A DNA stretch of 64,000 bases, taken from Desulfitobacterium_A sp034927245 (lineage in GTDB: Bacteria; Bacillota; Desulfitobacteriia; Desulfitobacteriales; Desulfitobacteriaceae). This document shows positions 17,589-25,730 of this stretch, piece by piece. How positions within the stretch are numbered: position 1 is the first letter of the stretch; the number at the start of each line of letters is the position of its first letter. The translations under genes and the position numbers were made by a program. The stretch lies in contig NZ_JAYFQK010000022.1 of assembly GCF_034927245.1 (NCBI RefSeq), forward strand, positions 1 through 64,000. The letters are read 5' to 3'. The notes beneath the pieces were generated by a model. That model was not told where the DNA came from and ran no database searches. It was given only the letters and a program-made list of their open reading frames with translations.

Positions 17589-18074
17589 CTAAAAATAAAG
17601 ATGTCTGGCTTTAATTCCGTGGTTATCAATTTTCAATAACCCCATAGAATATTTTAATTGACGACGTTTATCCGTAGGCGAACCCGGATTGAATAACAAA
17701 ATATCCTCTTGCCACTGGGAATAAGGAATATGGCTATGCCCAAAAATAATTATATCAACTTCGTTTTTATCAAACGCTCGAAAAGCGCGTTCAGGCGTCG
17801 TTTTTCCCGGACCATAAGCACCGTGAATCAAACCTATTCTTTTTCCTTCGCAGATCACAATCTTCTGTTCGGGGAGTTTATCCAATTCCCAGCCGTCACA
17901 GTTCCCTCGAACGGCTTCAACCGGAGCTAAAGCAGACAAATCTGTCAATAGATCGGGTCTAATAATATCACCTGCGTGTATTATTAGATCCACTTTGGAT
18001 AATTCCTCCCATACTCGCACCGGAAGAAACTGACCCGCCCGAAGATGCGTATCCGAAATGACTCCAATAATCAC
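17589..18074 (-). CDS. YfcE/MJ0936-family metallophosphodiesterase
   Basis: A 161-residue calcineurin-like phosphoesterase. The metal-ligand motifs are all visible in order: SDTH (residues 7-10), HAGD, GNCD, a histidine in GLIHG, and GHSH. Family members hydrolyse phosphodiesters in vitro with Mn or Ni; the physiological substrate is generally unknown. The start overlaps the stop of the MFS gene by four bases (ATGA), so the two are co-transcribed. Confidence 0.88.
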   Translation of the reverse strand: MIIGVISDTHLRAGQFLPVRVWEELSKVDLIIHAGDIIRPDLLTDLSALAPVEAVRGNCDGWELDKLPEQKIVICEGKRIGLIHGAYGPGKTTPERAFRAFDKNEVDIIIFGHSHIPYSQWQEDILLFNPGSPTDKRRQLKYSMGLLKIDNHGIKARHLYF

Positions 18075-19318
18075 CTTAATGCCCCCTTATGACGGTGCAA
18101 TATATAACCGATGAAAGCCAGAAAGCATAAAGATAAGATTCCGCTGATTACAAATGTGATTCCTGCTCCCAAAATATGGGCCAAACTTCCCGCATAAATA
18201 CTTCCAATTGGGGTAATCCCTCCAAAGACAAGGGAATAAACGCTCATCACCCGCCCCCGGAATTCATCCGCAACAGTTAGCTGTATCATCGAATTAACAG
18301 AAGCTGAAAATGTAATCATCGACCAACCCATAAAAACAAGCATGATCGCCGCAGCCGCATAATCAGTCTGTAAACCGAGTAAAATTGAAAAAACGGCCAA
18401 TCCAACAGCTCCTGTAAATATAGTTCTCCATTGCGTCTTCGTCCCGCTTCTTACAGCAACAGTCAGCGCTCCAACTAGTGCACCGACACCCATTGCACTC
18501 ATCAAAAATCCATATCCTAATGCTTGCTGATTCAACTCCATTTTGGCAAAAGTAGGCACTAATACGCTCATATTCATAGCAATTGCACTTATAAAACCCA
18601 TTACGGAAATACAAAGTAAAATTGTCGATGTCTTACGAATATAGGACAATCCTTCCTTGATTTCCGGCCATACTCTTCCTTTTTTGGGGGCAGTCTTATT
18701 ATCCTGTGGAATAGATGGCAGAAACATCAAAATAGAAATAACTCCTATAAAGCTTATACCATTAATGAGGAAACACCACATCGGACCCCATAACCCCATG
18801 ATAATTCCCGCAATAGCGGGGCCAACGATTCGACCGGCGTTAAACACCGCAGAATTTAAAGCAATAGCATTGGTTAAGTCTTCGCGACTTGCCAGTTCAA
18901 TAACAAAGGATTGGCGTGCCGGCACATCAGCGGTATTTGCTATTCCCAGAATAAGAGCTAAAATAAGCAGCATCCAATATTGAATCAGACCTGTTCCAAC
19001 CAAAAGGGCCAAGGTAAAAGCCAGAATCATTAAAGTGGATTGTGTCATAATGATAATACGTCGTTTTGAGACTCTATCAATCCATGCCCCCGCATGTAAA
19101 GAAAGCAGCATCATCGGCAGAAATTGTACCGCGGAAACCAGACCAAGCAGAAAAGGTGAATTTGTCAGTTGAAGAACAAGCCACGCTTGCCCGATATTCT
19201 GAGTCCACGTTCCGATAACCGATATAATTTGTCCGCCCCAAAACCATCGAAATGGCTTATGAGAAAGTGCCGGAAAGGCACGAAAAAAATGGCTCTTAAA
19301 ATCAGTTGAATTATTCAT
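18071..19318 (-). CDS. MFS transporter (EntS/MFS_3-like exporter)
   Basis: A 415-residue integral membrane protein with about 12 hydrophobic helices and the MFS loop motif GAWIDRVSKRR after TM2. The helix-5 region (FNAGRIVGPAIAGIIMGLWG) and the overall layout resemble the EntS/MFS_3 group, which exports siderophores or drugs. The substrate is unknown. It forms a two-gene unit with the phosphoesterase through a 4-nt overlap. Confidence 0.85.
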   Translation of the reverse strand: MNNSTDFKSHFFRAFPALSHKPFRWFWGGQIISVIGTWTQNIGQAWLVLQLTNSPFLLGLVSAVQFLPMMLLSLHAGAWIDRVSKRRIIIMTQSTLMILAFTLALLVGTGLIQYWMLLILALILGIANTADVPARQSFVIELASREDLTNAIALNSAVFNAGRIVGPAIAGIIMGLWGPMWCFLINGISFIGVISILMFLPSIPQDNKTAPKKGRVWPEIKEGLSYIRKTSTILLCISVMGFISAIAMNMSVLVPTFAKMELNQQALGYGFLMSAMGVGALVGALTVAVRSGTKTQWRTIFTGAVGLAVFSILLGLQTDYAAAAIMLVFMGWSMITFSASVNSMIQLTVADEFRGRVMSVYSLVFGGITPIGSIYAGSLAHILGAGITFVISGILSLCFLAFIGYILHRHKGALR

Positions 19319-19458
19319 TATCTATTACCTTTCCATACTTCGACTCTATGTACAAATATTACTCTATTAGCCTTTTAGCGGGCAGTAAAAAGGCATGAAC
19401 TTTATTATAACATAATTTATATGTTGGACGAGAATAATATATCATAACTTATGGCTTT

Positions 19459-19505
19459 AAGAAAACTATCAACCGATAAAAGATTTATACTTTGTCTGAT
19501 AGTAA
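19459..19505 (+). repeat. decayed copy (R4) of the dispersed repeat
   Basis: It retains AAGAAAAC followed by TATCAACCGATAAA and CTGATAGTA, segments shared with repeats R1 and R2, but has lost the CCGGC stem. It again lies beside a terminator hairpin. Confidence 0.5.
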
Positions 19506-19506
19506 A

Positions 19507-19533
19507 AAGGCGTTGACTTTAGTCAAACGCCTT
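19507..19533. terminator. terminator hairpin
   Basis: Stem AAGGCGTT-GACT / AGTC-AAACGCCTT just past the gene ending at 19542. Confidence 0.7.
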
Positions 19534-19541
19534 AACTGATC

Positions 19542-19916
19542 TCAGTGGAGATATCCCCCATAACTTGTTCTCTGCATTCTAATGGCCTTTCTTACTTCGT
19601 TGGCTACTCGCCATGTCTCCTGATACTGCGGAGTCAACAGGCTTAACTTCCCGGTAACCTTATCAAGGAGAATATCTACGGAAGGTTTTCGATCCTGAAC
19701 TTTCTCGCCGGGGTGAAGAATGTCAATTCCAACTTTATTTTCATCATATTCCGGGGGAACTAAGTAATTGAGAACTTCCTCTGTCGCCTCAATAAGTTCC
19801 TGAACTTGATCACTGGGATAGCCCTCACGGAGAAGAATATCTTTAACCTGAGTTAGCGGATGTTCGAGAGTAAGCAGCATCTGGGCCCTTTGTACAAGAT
19901 TATAATCGATATCCAC
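19542..19916 (-). CDS. protein of unknown function (124 aa)
   Basis: A 124-residue soluble protein. I choose GTG 19916 (AAAGAGGTGG upstream) rather than the ATG at 20048, which would overlap the divergent YdcZ gene and add a 44-residue Cys/Lys-rich stretch with no family character. The content is helical (AQMLLTLEHPLTQVKDILLREGY ...), with no known motif. Confidence 0.6.
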   Translation of the reverse strand: MDIDYNLVQRAQMLLTLEHPLTQVKDILLREGYPSDQVQELIEATEEVLNYLVPPEYDENKVGIDILHPGEKVQDRKPSVDILLDKVTGKLSLLTPQYQETWRVANEVRKAIRMQRTSYGGYLH

Positions 19917-20046
19917 GACGCCACCTCTTTTTCTAAAGTTTTTACATTTACATTTTCCCCTTTCATCCGAAAACGAATACAAGCTAGTTCTTAACGAAGC
20001 TGGAGAACTTGTCCATCGGTTCAAAAAATTAAGCAGGAGGTTTTCC

Positions 20047-20490
20047 ATGACAAAATTATTATCTTTTCCCTTTCTTATTGCAGCTGCATCAGGAATTGCG
20101 ATGGCAATTCAAGGTTCATTAAATTCTTTACTTCAGCAAAAAACACATCTTTTGGCAGCAACCTTTGTGGTTCATCTTATTGGTTTAATCGTGGCTTTAC
20201 TTACTGTACTTGTTTATCGTGTGCCAATTACCCAATATCCTTGGGCTTCTATACCATGGTATCTTTATCTTGGAGGAGTTTTAAGCGTTCTAATTATTGG
20301 TCTAGTCGCTTTCAGCATTCCTAAAATTGGCGTATGCAATGCTACGACTGCAATTATCATCGGTCAAGTCGCAGCAGCCCTTATCATCGATCATTTTGGT
20401 TGGCTTGGAATTGAGCGTCTACCCTGGAATCCATGGCAGATTTTAGGTTTAATTCTTTTTGCTGCAGGTGCAAAACTCCTTTTTGATTGA
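20047..20490 (+). CDS. YdcZ (DUF606)-family membrane transporter
   Basis: A 147-residue protein with about five hydrophobic helices and the opening ASGIAMAIQGSLNSLL typical of the YdcZ branch of the drug/metabolite transporter superfamily. It may work as a homodimer. The substrate is unknown. A strong AGGAGG lies seven bases before the ATG. Confidence 0.82.
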   Translation: MTKLLSFPFLIAAASGIAMAIQGSLNSLLQQKTHLLAATFVVHLIGLIVALLTVLVYRVPITQYPWASIPWYLYLGGVLSVLIIGLVAFSIPKIGVCNATTAIIIGQVAAALIIDHFGWLGIERLPWNPWQILGLILFAAGAKLLFD

Positions 20491-21033
20491 TCATTTAGTC
20501 TTTGTTCGACTATCGATTAAAGCCATATTGGTGATTATTGTATAGACTTCCTCACTGACTGTAAACTTAAAAATCTGTCCATTGGCGGCAAGGATCACCG
20601 TATTTTTTAGATCTGCCTTTGTATCCCTGCCGATTAAATTTGTCAGAAAAGTATAGGTCTCATTCGTTATCGAAAGCTGGTTGAATCCCCCATCAGCCAC
20701 GAAGATAACCCAATACCCTGTTGATACTTCGTTATTATTTCCATAAAGCCCTGTGATTACATTAGAAGAGTATCCCGAACCCAGATAGTTTGATGTATCC
20801 TGAGTAGTATTGCCGGAGTCGAGATTTAAACCGTAATCCGCTAAGTTGCCTTGCGTTTTACCCGTGCCTGTGGTAACCGCCGTCGTTGGTTCAGTTAAGC
20901 GGGAGTAAACATCCTTAAAAACGTTTGGAAAGATAAAAAACACGGCCAATCCGATAATCAATACCCAAAATGCCAAAGCCTGCAAATCCTGCCCCATATT
21001 ATTGTGCGGGGGATGTCCCCAGGAATTCGGCAT
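20491..21033 (-). CDS. single-pass membrane protein of unknown function
   Basis: A 180-residue protein. One membrane segment (about 18-37, FWVLIIGLAVFFIFPNVF) is followed by an extracellular-looking Ser/Thr/Asn-rich linker and a compact C-terminal domain. ATG 21033 follows GGAGGGATGATC. It is convergent with the YdcZ gene and its stop codon directly abuts that gene's end. No family was recognised. Confidence 0.62.
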   Translation of the reverse strand: MPNSWGHPPHNNMGQDLQALAFWVLIIGLAVFFIFPNVFKDVYSRLTEPTTAVTTGTGKTQGNLADYGLNLDSGNTTQDTSNYLGSGYSSNVITGLYGNNNEVSTGYWVIFVADGGFNQLSITNETYTFLTNLIGRDTKADLKNTVILAANGQIFKFTVSEEVYTIITNMALIDSRTKTK

Positions 21034-21160
21034 GATCATCCCTCCTTTGTAAATTTGATTACTCTCTCAACAGTATACGAATCAAACGACACGGTTATGA
21101 TATGGCGTAAGTTAAAACTTGCATCCGTTCACTTCACCCACTAGAATGGTAGAGAGGTGT

Positions 21161-22930
21161 ATGGAAAACATGGAAATTATACGTCAAAAATTAAATTTAT
21201 TACCGGAGAAGCCCGGTGTTTATATAATGAGGGATCTGAACGATCAGATTATCTATGTTGGAAAAGCAAAAATTCTGCGGAACCGGGTCCGATCTTATTT
21301 TACGGGTTCACATAATGGCAAAACACAACTGATGATTAGCCAAATCGCTGATTTTGAAACGATCCTTACTGAATCAGAAGTTGAAGCCCTTGTTCTTGAA
21401 TGTAATTTAATCAAAAAATACAATCCAAAATATAATATTCTTTTAAGGGATGATAAATCATATCCCTTTATTACCATAACCGATGAATTGCATCCTCGAA
21501 TTTTGGTGACTCGAAAAGTGAAAAAAGGTTCCGGCCGATACTTCGGTCCCTATCCCAACGCGACGGCTGCCAAAGAAGCTTCACGCCTGCTGAACAGAAT
21601 TTTCCCTTTTCGCAAATGTCGCCATATACCGTCAAAGCCCTGCCTTTATTATCATCTTCATCAATGTCTTGGTCCTTGCATTGACAATGTGGAAACTAGC
21701 GCTTATGAACAAATGCGCAAAGAAGTCACATCCTTTTTAAAAGGCGATCAGCATAAAATTCTTGTTCAGCTTGAAGAAAAGATGAAGGAAGCGGCAGAGT
21801 CCTTAGAATTTGAAAGGGCAAAAGAATACCGTGATTTAATTGCTGATTTACGCAAAGTGGGTGAAAAACAAAATATTACCCTCAATGATTTTGTCGATCG
21901 GGATGTCCTAGGGTATGCCGTTACAAAAGATCAAATCTGTATTCAGGTATTCTATCTTCGTCAAGGCAAATTACTTTCCCGCGACAACTTTATTTTTCCA
22001 TACTTTGAGGACCCCGAAGAAGCCTTCATTTCCTTTATTGCTCAAATATATACGAATAAACTTACCCTTCCTCAGGAAATCCTTGTCCCGCCAATTGACA
22101 TCTCACTTCTATCACTGCTCTTCCCCGTCTTTGTGCCTCAAAAGGGACAAAAACGGGATTTAGTAAAAATGGCGATGGAAAACGCTAAAAAAACCTTGCA
22201 TGACCAAATTACACTTGAAGTCCGCCATCTGGAAGAAAACCTTCAGGCGCTAGACGATCTGGGAAAGCTTTTAAATCTTTCAGCTCCCCGGCTCATTGAA
22301 TCTTTCGACATCTCAAATACTTCGGGGACAAATATTGTTGCCGGTATGGTTCAGTTCTTAGACGGTAAACCCAATCGTCATAATTACCGCAAGTTCAAAA
22401 TTCAACCGATGGATACTATGGACGACACCGCTGCGATGCGACAGGTTATAACCCGCCGTTACGCTCGGCTTAAACAGGAAAACTCACCCCTGCCGGATCT
22501 AATTCTGCTTGATGGCGGCAAAGGACAAATCAGTGCCGCACTTGTTGCTCTTCATTCCCTTGAGTTAAATATCCCAATCGCAGGCATGGTAAAAAATGAC
22601 CGTCACCAAACAGCAGGTTTGCTCAATGAAAATGGTCTTCCTGTTTTAATTGAGAGGAATTCGCCGATCTTTCATTTATTAGAACGAATTCAAAATGAAG
22701 TTCACCGTTTTGCGATCACTTTCCATCGTCAGCAGCGTGCCAAGAATATGATTCTATCCGAACTTGATGGAATACCGGGCGTAGGTCCGAAACGGCGCCA
22801 GGCTCTTCTTCGTTACTTTAAATCGACGGCTAAAGTTCGTACAGCCACTCTGCAGGAGCTGCAAGAGGCCGGCTTGCCTGCTCCGGTCGCCGAAAACGTC
22901 TATAACCATTTTCAGGAGGACAAACAATGA
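21161..22930 (+). CDS. uvrC: UvrABC excinuclease subunit C
   Basis: A 589-residue nucleotide excision repair nuclease. What is seen: an N-terminal GIY-YIG domain (GVYIMRD ... IYVGKAK), the Cys region (PFRKCRHIP...PCLYYHLHQCLGPC), a UVR motif (LEFERAKEYRDLI), the RNase H-like second nuclease domain (ESFDISNTSGTNIVAGMV ... LILLDGGKGQ), and a C-terminal helix-hairpin-helix (LDGIPGVGPKRRQALL). The ATG at 21161 is chosen after GAGAGG. An ATG at 21170 is also possible. The stop overlaps a small downstream gene by ATGA. Confidence 0.95.
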   Translation: MENMEIIRQKLNLLPEKPGVYIMRDLNDQIIYVGKAKILRNRVRSYFTGSHNGKTQLMISQIADFETILTESEVEALVLECNLIKKYNPKYNILLRDDKSYPFITITDELHPRILVTRKVKKGSGRYFGPYPNATAAKEASRLLNRIFPFRKCRHIPSKPCLYYHLHQCLGPCIDNVETSAYEQMRKEVTSFLKGDQHKILVQLEEKMKEAAESLEFERAKEYRDLIADLRKVGEKQNITLNDFVDRDVLGYAVTKDQICIQVFYLRQGKLLSRDNFIFPYFEDPEEAFISFIAQIYTNKLTLPQEILVPPIDISLLSLLFPVFVPQKGQKRDLVKMAMENAKKTLHDQITLEVRHLEENLQALDDLGKLLNLSAPRLIESFDISNTSGTNIVAGMVQFLDGKPNRHNYRKFKIQPMDTMDDTAAMRQVITRRYARLKQENSPLPDLILLDGGKGQISAALVALHSLELNIPIAGMVKNDRHQTAGLLNENGLPVLIERNSPIFHLLERIQNEVHRFAITFHRQQRAKNMILSELDGIPGVGPKRRQALLRYFKSTAKVRTATLQELQEAGLPAPVAENVYNHFQEDKQ

Positions 22931-23082
22931 TCCTTAATTATCGAGTAGTCCTATGCCGCGAGTGCTATTTTAAAAGAACACATCAATGCGCTAAAACCGA
23001 TCTTTATATTCATAACTTAACTTTAGCCGAACCCGGGGGAGAGTGCTCAAAGTATAAGCCTGTTCCCTGGCTTCCCAGTTAG
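22927..23082 (+). CDS. small Cys-containing protein translationally coupled to uvrC (51 aa)
   Basis: A 51-residue protein whose ATG overlaps the uvrC stop (ATGA). It has cysteines at 10, 13, 21 and 40 (C-x2-C-x7-C-x18-C), so it could bind zinc or an Fe-S cluster. An AGGAGG lies within the uvrC 3' end, eight nt before the ATG. It has no known family, but the coupling and ribosome site support translation. Confidence 0.65.
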   Translation: MILNYRVVLCRECYFKRTHQCAKTDLYIHNLTLAEPGGECSKYKPVPWLPS

Positions 23083-23113
23083 TATTATCCCAGTATTCCT
23101 TATGCGCACCAAA

Positions 23114-23143
23114 AAAGGGACTGTTTTGCAACAGCCCCCTTTT
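23114..23143. terminator. bidirectional terminator hairpin
   Basis: Stem AAAGGG-CTGTT / AACAG-CCCTTT between the uvrC unit and the convergent nlpC gene, with A- and T-tracts on both sides. Confidence 0.8.
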
Positions 23144-23155
23144 ATGTCCGATGTC

Positions 23156-23893
23156 CTAGTTTGAGACTCTTCTTGCTCCCACATAGCGGGAAGCATAGTA
23201 ACTGTCCGATAGACTAGTAGTTCTCACACCACTATTGGAAGCATGAACAAAGCTTCCTCCACCAATATAGATTCCAACATGGGAAGCGCCCTTATCGTAT
23301 GTCGAGAAAAACACCAAATCGCCGGGTTGTAATTCATCACGGGATACAGCAGACCCAACCCCATATTGAGCGTAAGATGTACGCGGCAAACTCACTCCTG
23401 AGCCTTGAAAAACATACTGGGTATAACCGGAACAATCAAAACCACTTCGGCTTGTCCCACCAAATACGTAAGGAACACCTATAAGGCTCATAGCATTGCT
23501 GACTAATTTAGAAGAGTTAGTACTGCTGCTCCGTGATACTTCTGTCTGCTGTTTAGCAGTACTTGCAACTTGTTTTGTCTTGCTCGTTTCCGTCTGTGCA
23601 GCCGTTTTTGCTTCCGGCTTACTGGCCTCAGCCACAACAGCTTTAGTCTCTGAAGTAGAATTGGTCTGTTTGATCTGTTTGGTCTGAGTTTTTCCTGCAT
23701 AAGTAATAATTTGGTTACGCGTTTCTGAAGCTGAAAACCTAGCTACTGTGTTCGAGGATAGTACTATAGTCTTCAAACTAGTCGCAGGTTCAGCAGCCTG
23801 GACAGGATTATGTACACCCATCAAACTACTGAGGAGCAGTACGCCGGACAAAGTCATACTGCCCACCCACACTTTCCGTGAGGATGAAATCAT
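23156..23893 (-). CDS. NlpC/P60-family peptidoglycan hydrolase
   Basis: A 245-residue secreted cell-wall endopeptidase that likely cleaves the D-Glu-diamino acid peptide bond in stem peptides. It has a signal peptide (1-33, VQA before the mature end), a long Lys/Thr/Ala/Ser-rich linker (about 66-128), then the NlpC/P60 domain with C154 (FDCSGY), H205 (ASHVGIY) and H217 as catalytic triad. No SH3 or LysM domain is present. It is controlled by a c-di-AMP riboswitch directly upstream, which couples wall turnover to osmotic and potassium signalling. Confidence 0.9.
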   Translation of the reverse strand: MISSSRKVWVGSMTLSGVLLLSSLMGVHNPVQAAEPATSLKTIVLSSNTVARFSASETRNQIITYAGKTQTKQIKQTNSTSETKAVVAEASKPEAKTAAQTETSKTKQVASTAKQQTEVSRSSSTNSSKLVSNAMSLIGVPYVFGGTSRSGFDCSGYTQYVFQGSGVSLPRTSYAQYGVGSAVSRDELQPGDLVFFSTYDKGASHVGIYIGGGSFVHASNSGVRTTSLSDSYYASRYVGARRVSN

Positions 23894-23904
23894 TAACGAA
23901 ATCC

Positions 23905-24045
23905 ACCTTTCTTTGCTTACGAGGTTAGTTGACGGATTCGGGCATCAAGGTGTAAAGCCCTACGCAAACTCTTGCGATTCACCCCAAAAGAAATCCCCCG
24001 CTCTGTAGTTTCAGCTCACAAGTGATCCAATCCTACAGAATTCAG
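23905..24045 (-). ncRNA. c-di-AMP riboswitch (ydaO/yuaA class)
   Basis: The nlpC leader carries hallmarks of this class on the minus strand: the GAATCCGTCAACTAACCTCG-TAAGC segment near 23915-23945, a GGGGG-A / GGGGTGAATCGC core near 23962-24005, and the closing helices. The class is known to control wall hydrolases and potassium transporters and to shut off expression when c-di-AMP binds. The boundaries are approximate. Confidence 0.82.
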
Positions 24046-24125
24046 CATGTCTGTTTACCTTTATTTTATTCGATAAAAATTTTCAAATTCCTCCCTCAAG
24101 AAACGGCAAATTTTAGGATAAAAAT

Positions 24126-24736
24126 CAAAAACACCTCTCATAAAGAGAGGTGTCCTTTGGGCTTTAGGACACTAGTAAAGAAATATTGCGGCTTAGGTCA
24201 AGTAGGTTTTCCCGTTAAGATCCTCCGGTTTCCCTTGAGGCGGTTTCCCTTTTCTCTTAACCTGAGGTGTCGCCAACACTCAGAACTTGATCGCCACTGA
24301 GACCGCACTTTAATCCTCACTAATTATCGTTCTAGAAGTTTTCCTTAACACTATTTAACAGTCTAGCCTCTTTTGCAGAAAAGAATTTCCGGTAGATTGA
24401 ACCATATCGGCCAACATGATCCAATCCTTCTCACCTTCCCAACTTTTCCACCTCAAGGCAGGCTACGCTGCACTAAGTTCCTTCCTAATGCAGGTTCATA
24501 CCCTAAGCCGTAACCCTAAAAAAAGAGCCACGCACTTAGGCCTCCACGATTAAGGGTAGCGCCCGCATGCCATTGCAGATCCCCCTTAATCTTAACTCCC
24601 AGCAGCAACCCTCGACTGGGCGTCGAAAGCCACCACCAGGAACTTCATCGGTATGCCCTCGGCGGATTCTTAGGCCCGCCTTCGACTGCCATTCGTGCAC
24701 TAGAATAACGCACCATTGCCCAAAGGAATACTGACA
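24126..24736 (-). ncRNA. probable large structured non-coding RNA (~610 nt; OLE-like candidate)
   Basis: No coding frame with a ribosome site covers this stretch, yet the minus strand has its own promoter (24771-24743) and a strong intrinsic terminator (24153-24121). It is dense in complementary segments: GGCGG/CCGCC (24680/24661), GATTAAGGG/CCCTTAATC (24591-24583 with 24556-24548), an 11-bp helix (24426-24416 with 24405-24395), CTGAG/CTCAG (24283/24262), GTTAAGA/TCTTAAC (24261-24255 with 24220-24214), and a long-range 9-bp helix CGGCTTAGG/CCTAAGCCG (24510-24502 with 24197-24189). Size, AT/GC texture and host group fit OLE-type large RNAs, but I cannot confirm the class. RNase P, tmRNA and SRP motifs are absent. 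Confidence 0.7.
24131..24153 (-). terminator. intrinsic terminator of the large ncRNA
   Basis: A perfect stem ACACCTCTC / GAGAGGTGT with a 5-nt loop, followed on the minus strand by TTTTTGATTTT. The preceding hairpin GTGTCC/GGACAC shares four bases with its 5' arm. Confidence 0.85.
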
Positions 24737-24742
24737 ATAACT

Positions 24743-24771
24743 ATTTTACACGGTAATCCAATACTTTTAAA
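24743..24771 (-). promoter_or_regulatory. sigma-A-like promoter of the large ncRNA
   Basis: TTTAAA (24771-24766), 17-bp spacer, TAAAAT (24748-24743). The predicted start near 24736 gives a transcript of about 610 nt to the terminator. Confidence 0.55.
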
Positions 24772-24960
24772 GCATCCTCTAACTATTCATACTCAAGAGA
24801 AACCTTAAAAATGAATGCAATGATCACTAAACGTTAAAAAACTTTAGACCAAGATTAAATACCTGTTAATCTTAATATTCCTCTGAAAATAAAACAAAAC
24901 CCATAAATTATTAAAAGTTTAAAAAATAAAGAGCTTAAATAAAGCTCTTTATTTTTTAAG

Positions 24961-25287
24961 TTAGCTTCCGCAGCTACTGCAACCTGAATCACAACCGCTG
25001 CCTGACTTATTCGTTTTAATTTCAAAGCCGCCGCCATACTGGGATTCTACATAATCGACAACTGCACCTTCAAGGTATTCAGAAAGTCTATCCTCAGTTA
25101 AAATCGTGACTCCAAAACCTTCATCAACGATATCATTTTCATTCTTTGACTCATCCAGAGCCATTCCGAAATTTGGACCCCCTCAGCCAAACCCAGCGAC
25201 ATAGAGCCGCAAGTAAGAATTATCTTTATTCTGACTTGCAAGAACCTCTTTCACTTTCTGGGCTGCGATTTCGGTAATACTTACCAT
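24961..25287 (-). CDS. HesB/IscA-like selenoprotein (in-frame UGA = selenocysteine)
   Basis: A 108-residue A-type Fe-S scaffold-like protein read through a TGA at codon 35 (25185-25183). Upstream of it, in one frame from ATG 25287, is a typical HesB N-terminus (MVSITEIAAQKVKEVLA ... LRLYVAGFG). Downstream the frame continues GGPNFGMALDE ... and ends in a Cys-rich tail (GCDSGCSSCGS). The UGA stands exactly where this family has its first conserved cysteine, and HesB-like proteins are a known prokaryotic selenoprotein family. A short hairpin right after the UGA (TCC 25177-25175 with GGA 25167-25165, plus GAG/CTC) could be the bacterial SECIS. GAAGGAG precedes the start. If not selenocysteine, it would be a broken gene. 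Confidence 0.85.
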
Positions 25288-25407
25288 ACTCAATCGCGCT
25301 CCTTCTTTAGAATTATTTTAAATTTTTAGGAATACGTGTTCATAATACCTTGAATTTCAACTAATGTCAAACTGAATCTTTATAATTAGCTTAATTCTTC
25401 AGGGTAT

Positions 25408-25662
25408 TCAAACAAGTTTTGCCCCATTGCTCGGTTTTACGTCCTTCCACAAGCGCATCAGTTCAATTTCGAGGTTGGCCGGTAAATCCTGTGCATTTCT
25501 TTGGATTTTATCCATTTGAAACTTTACCCGTTCTACAAAATTAGGATTTTCCGGCCAAACAATATATGCTTGCGTTTGAGGTGCAAAGTTTGTTCGAAGG
25601 AGTAAAAGCAAAACAATGACAACAAATATTCGCCAAAGGGTTTTAAACAAGGGTTTATCCAA
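25408..25662 (-). CDS. small membrane/secreted protein of unknown function (84 aa)
   Basis: An 84-residue protein with one N-terminal hydrophobic segment (about 11-23) that could be an anchor or an uncleaved signal, then a short charged domain. The start is a TTG at 25662 with AAAGG very close. A TTG at 25650 is an alternative. It lies between the HesB-like gene and ahcY. No family was recognised. Confidence 0.55.
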   Translation of the reverse strand: MDKPLFKTLWRIFVVIVLLLLLRTNFAPQTQAYIVWPENPNFVERVKFQMDKIQRNAQDLPANLEIELMRLWKDVKPSNGAKLV

Positions 25663-25730
25663 CCTTTCTGTTGCTGATAATCCTAGTATTACCCATCGGC
25701 GTAATGTTTAAGCTTAAAACCCAAATAATT

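Noticed and set aside
24022..24300. Plus-strand frame of 92 codons across the riboswitch/ncRNA region
   Set aside because: No ribosome site, unnatural composition, and it lies opposite strong RNA structure and a terminator.
24126..24736. RNase P, tmRNA, SRP RNA or group II intron
   Set aside because: None of the hallmark segments (GAGGAAAGUC core, Ala-tRNA-like ends, GGAAGCAGCC loop, domain V) was found.
24961..25164. A stand-alone 67-residue gene starting at ATG 25164
   Set aside because: It is only the 3' part of the HesB-like gene. The N-terminal half lies in the same frame across the UGA, and no ribosome site precedes this ATG.
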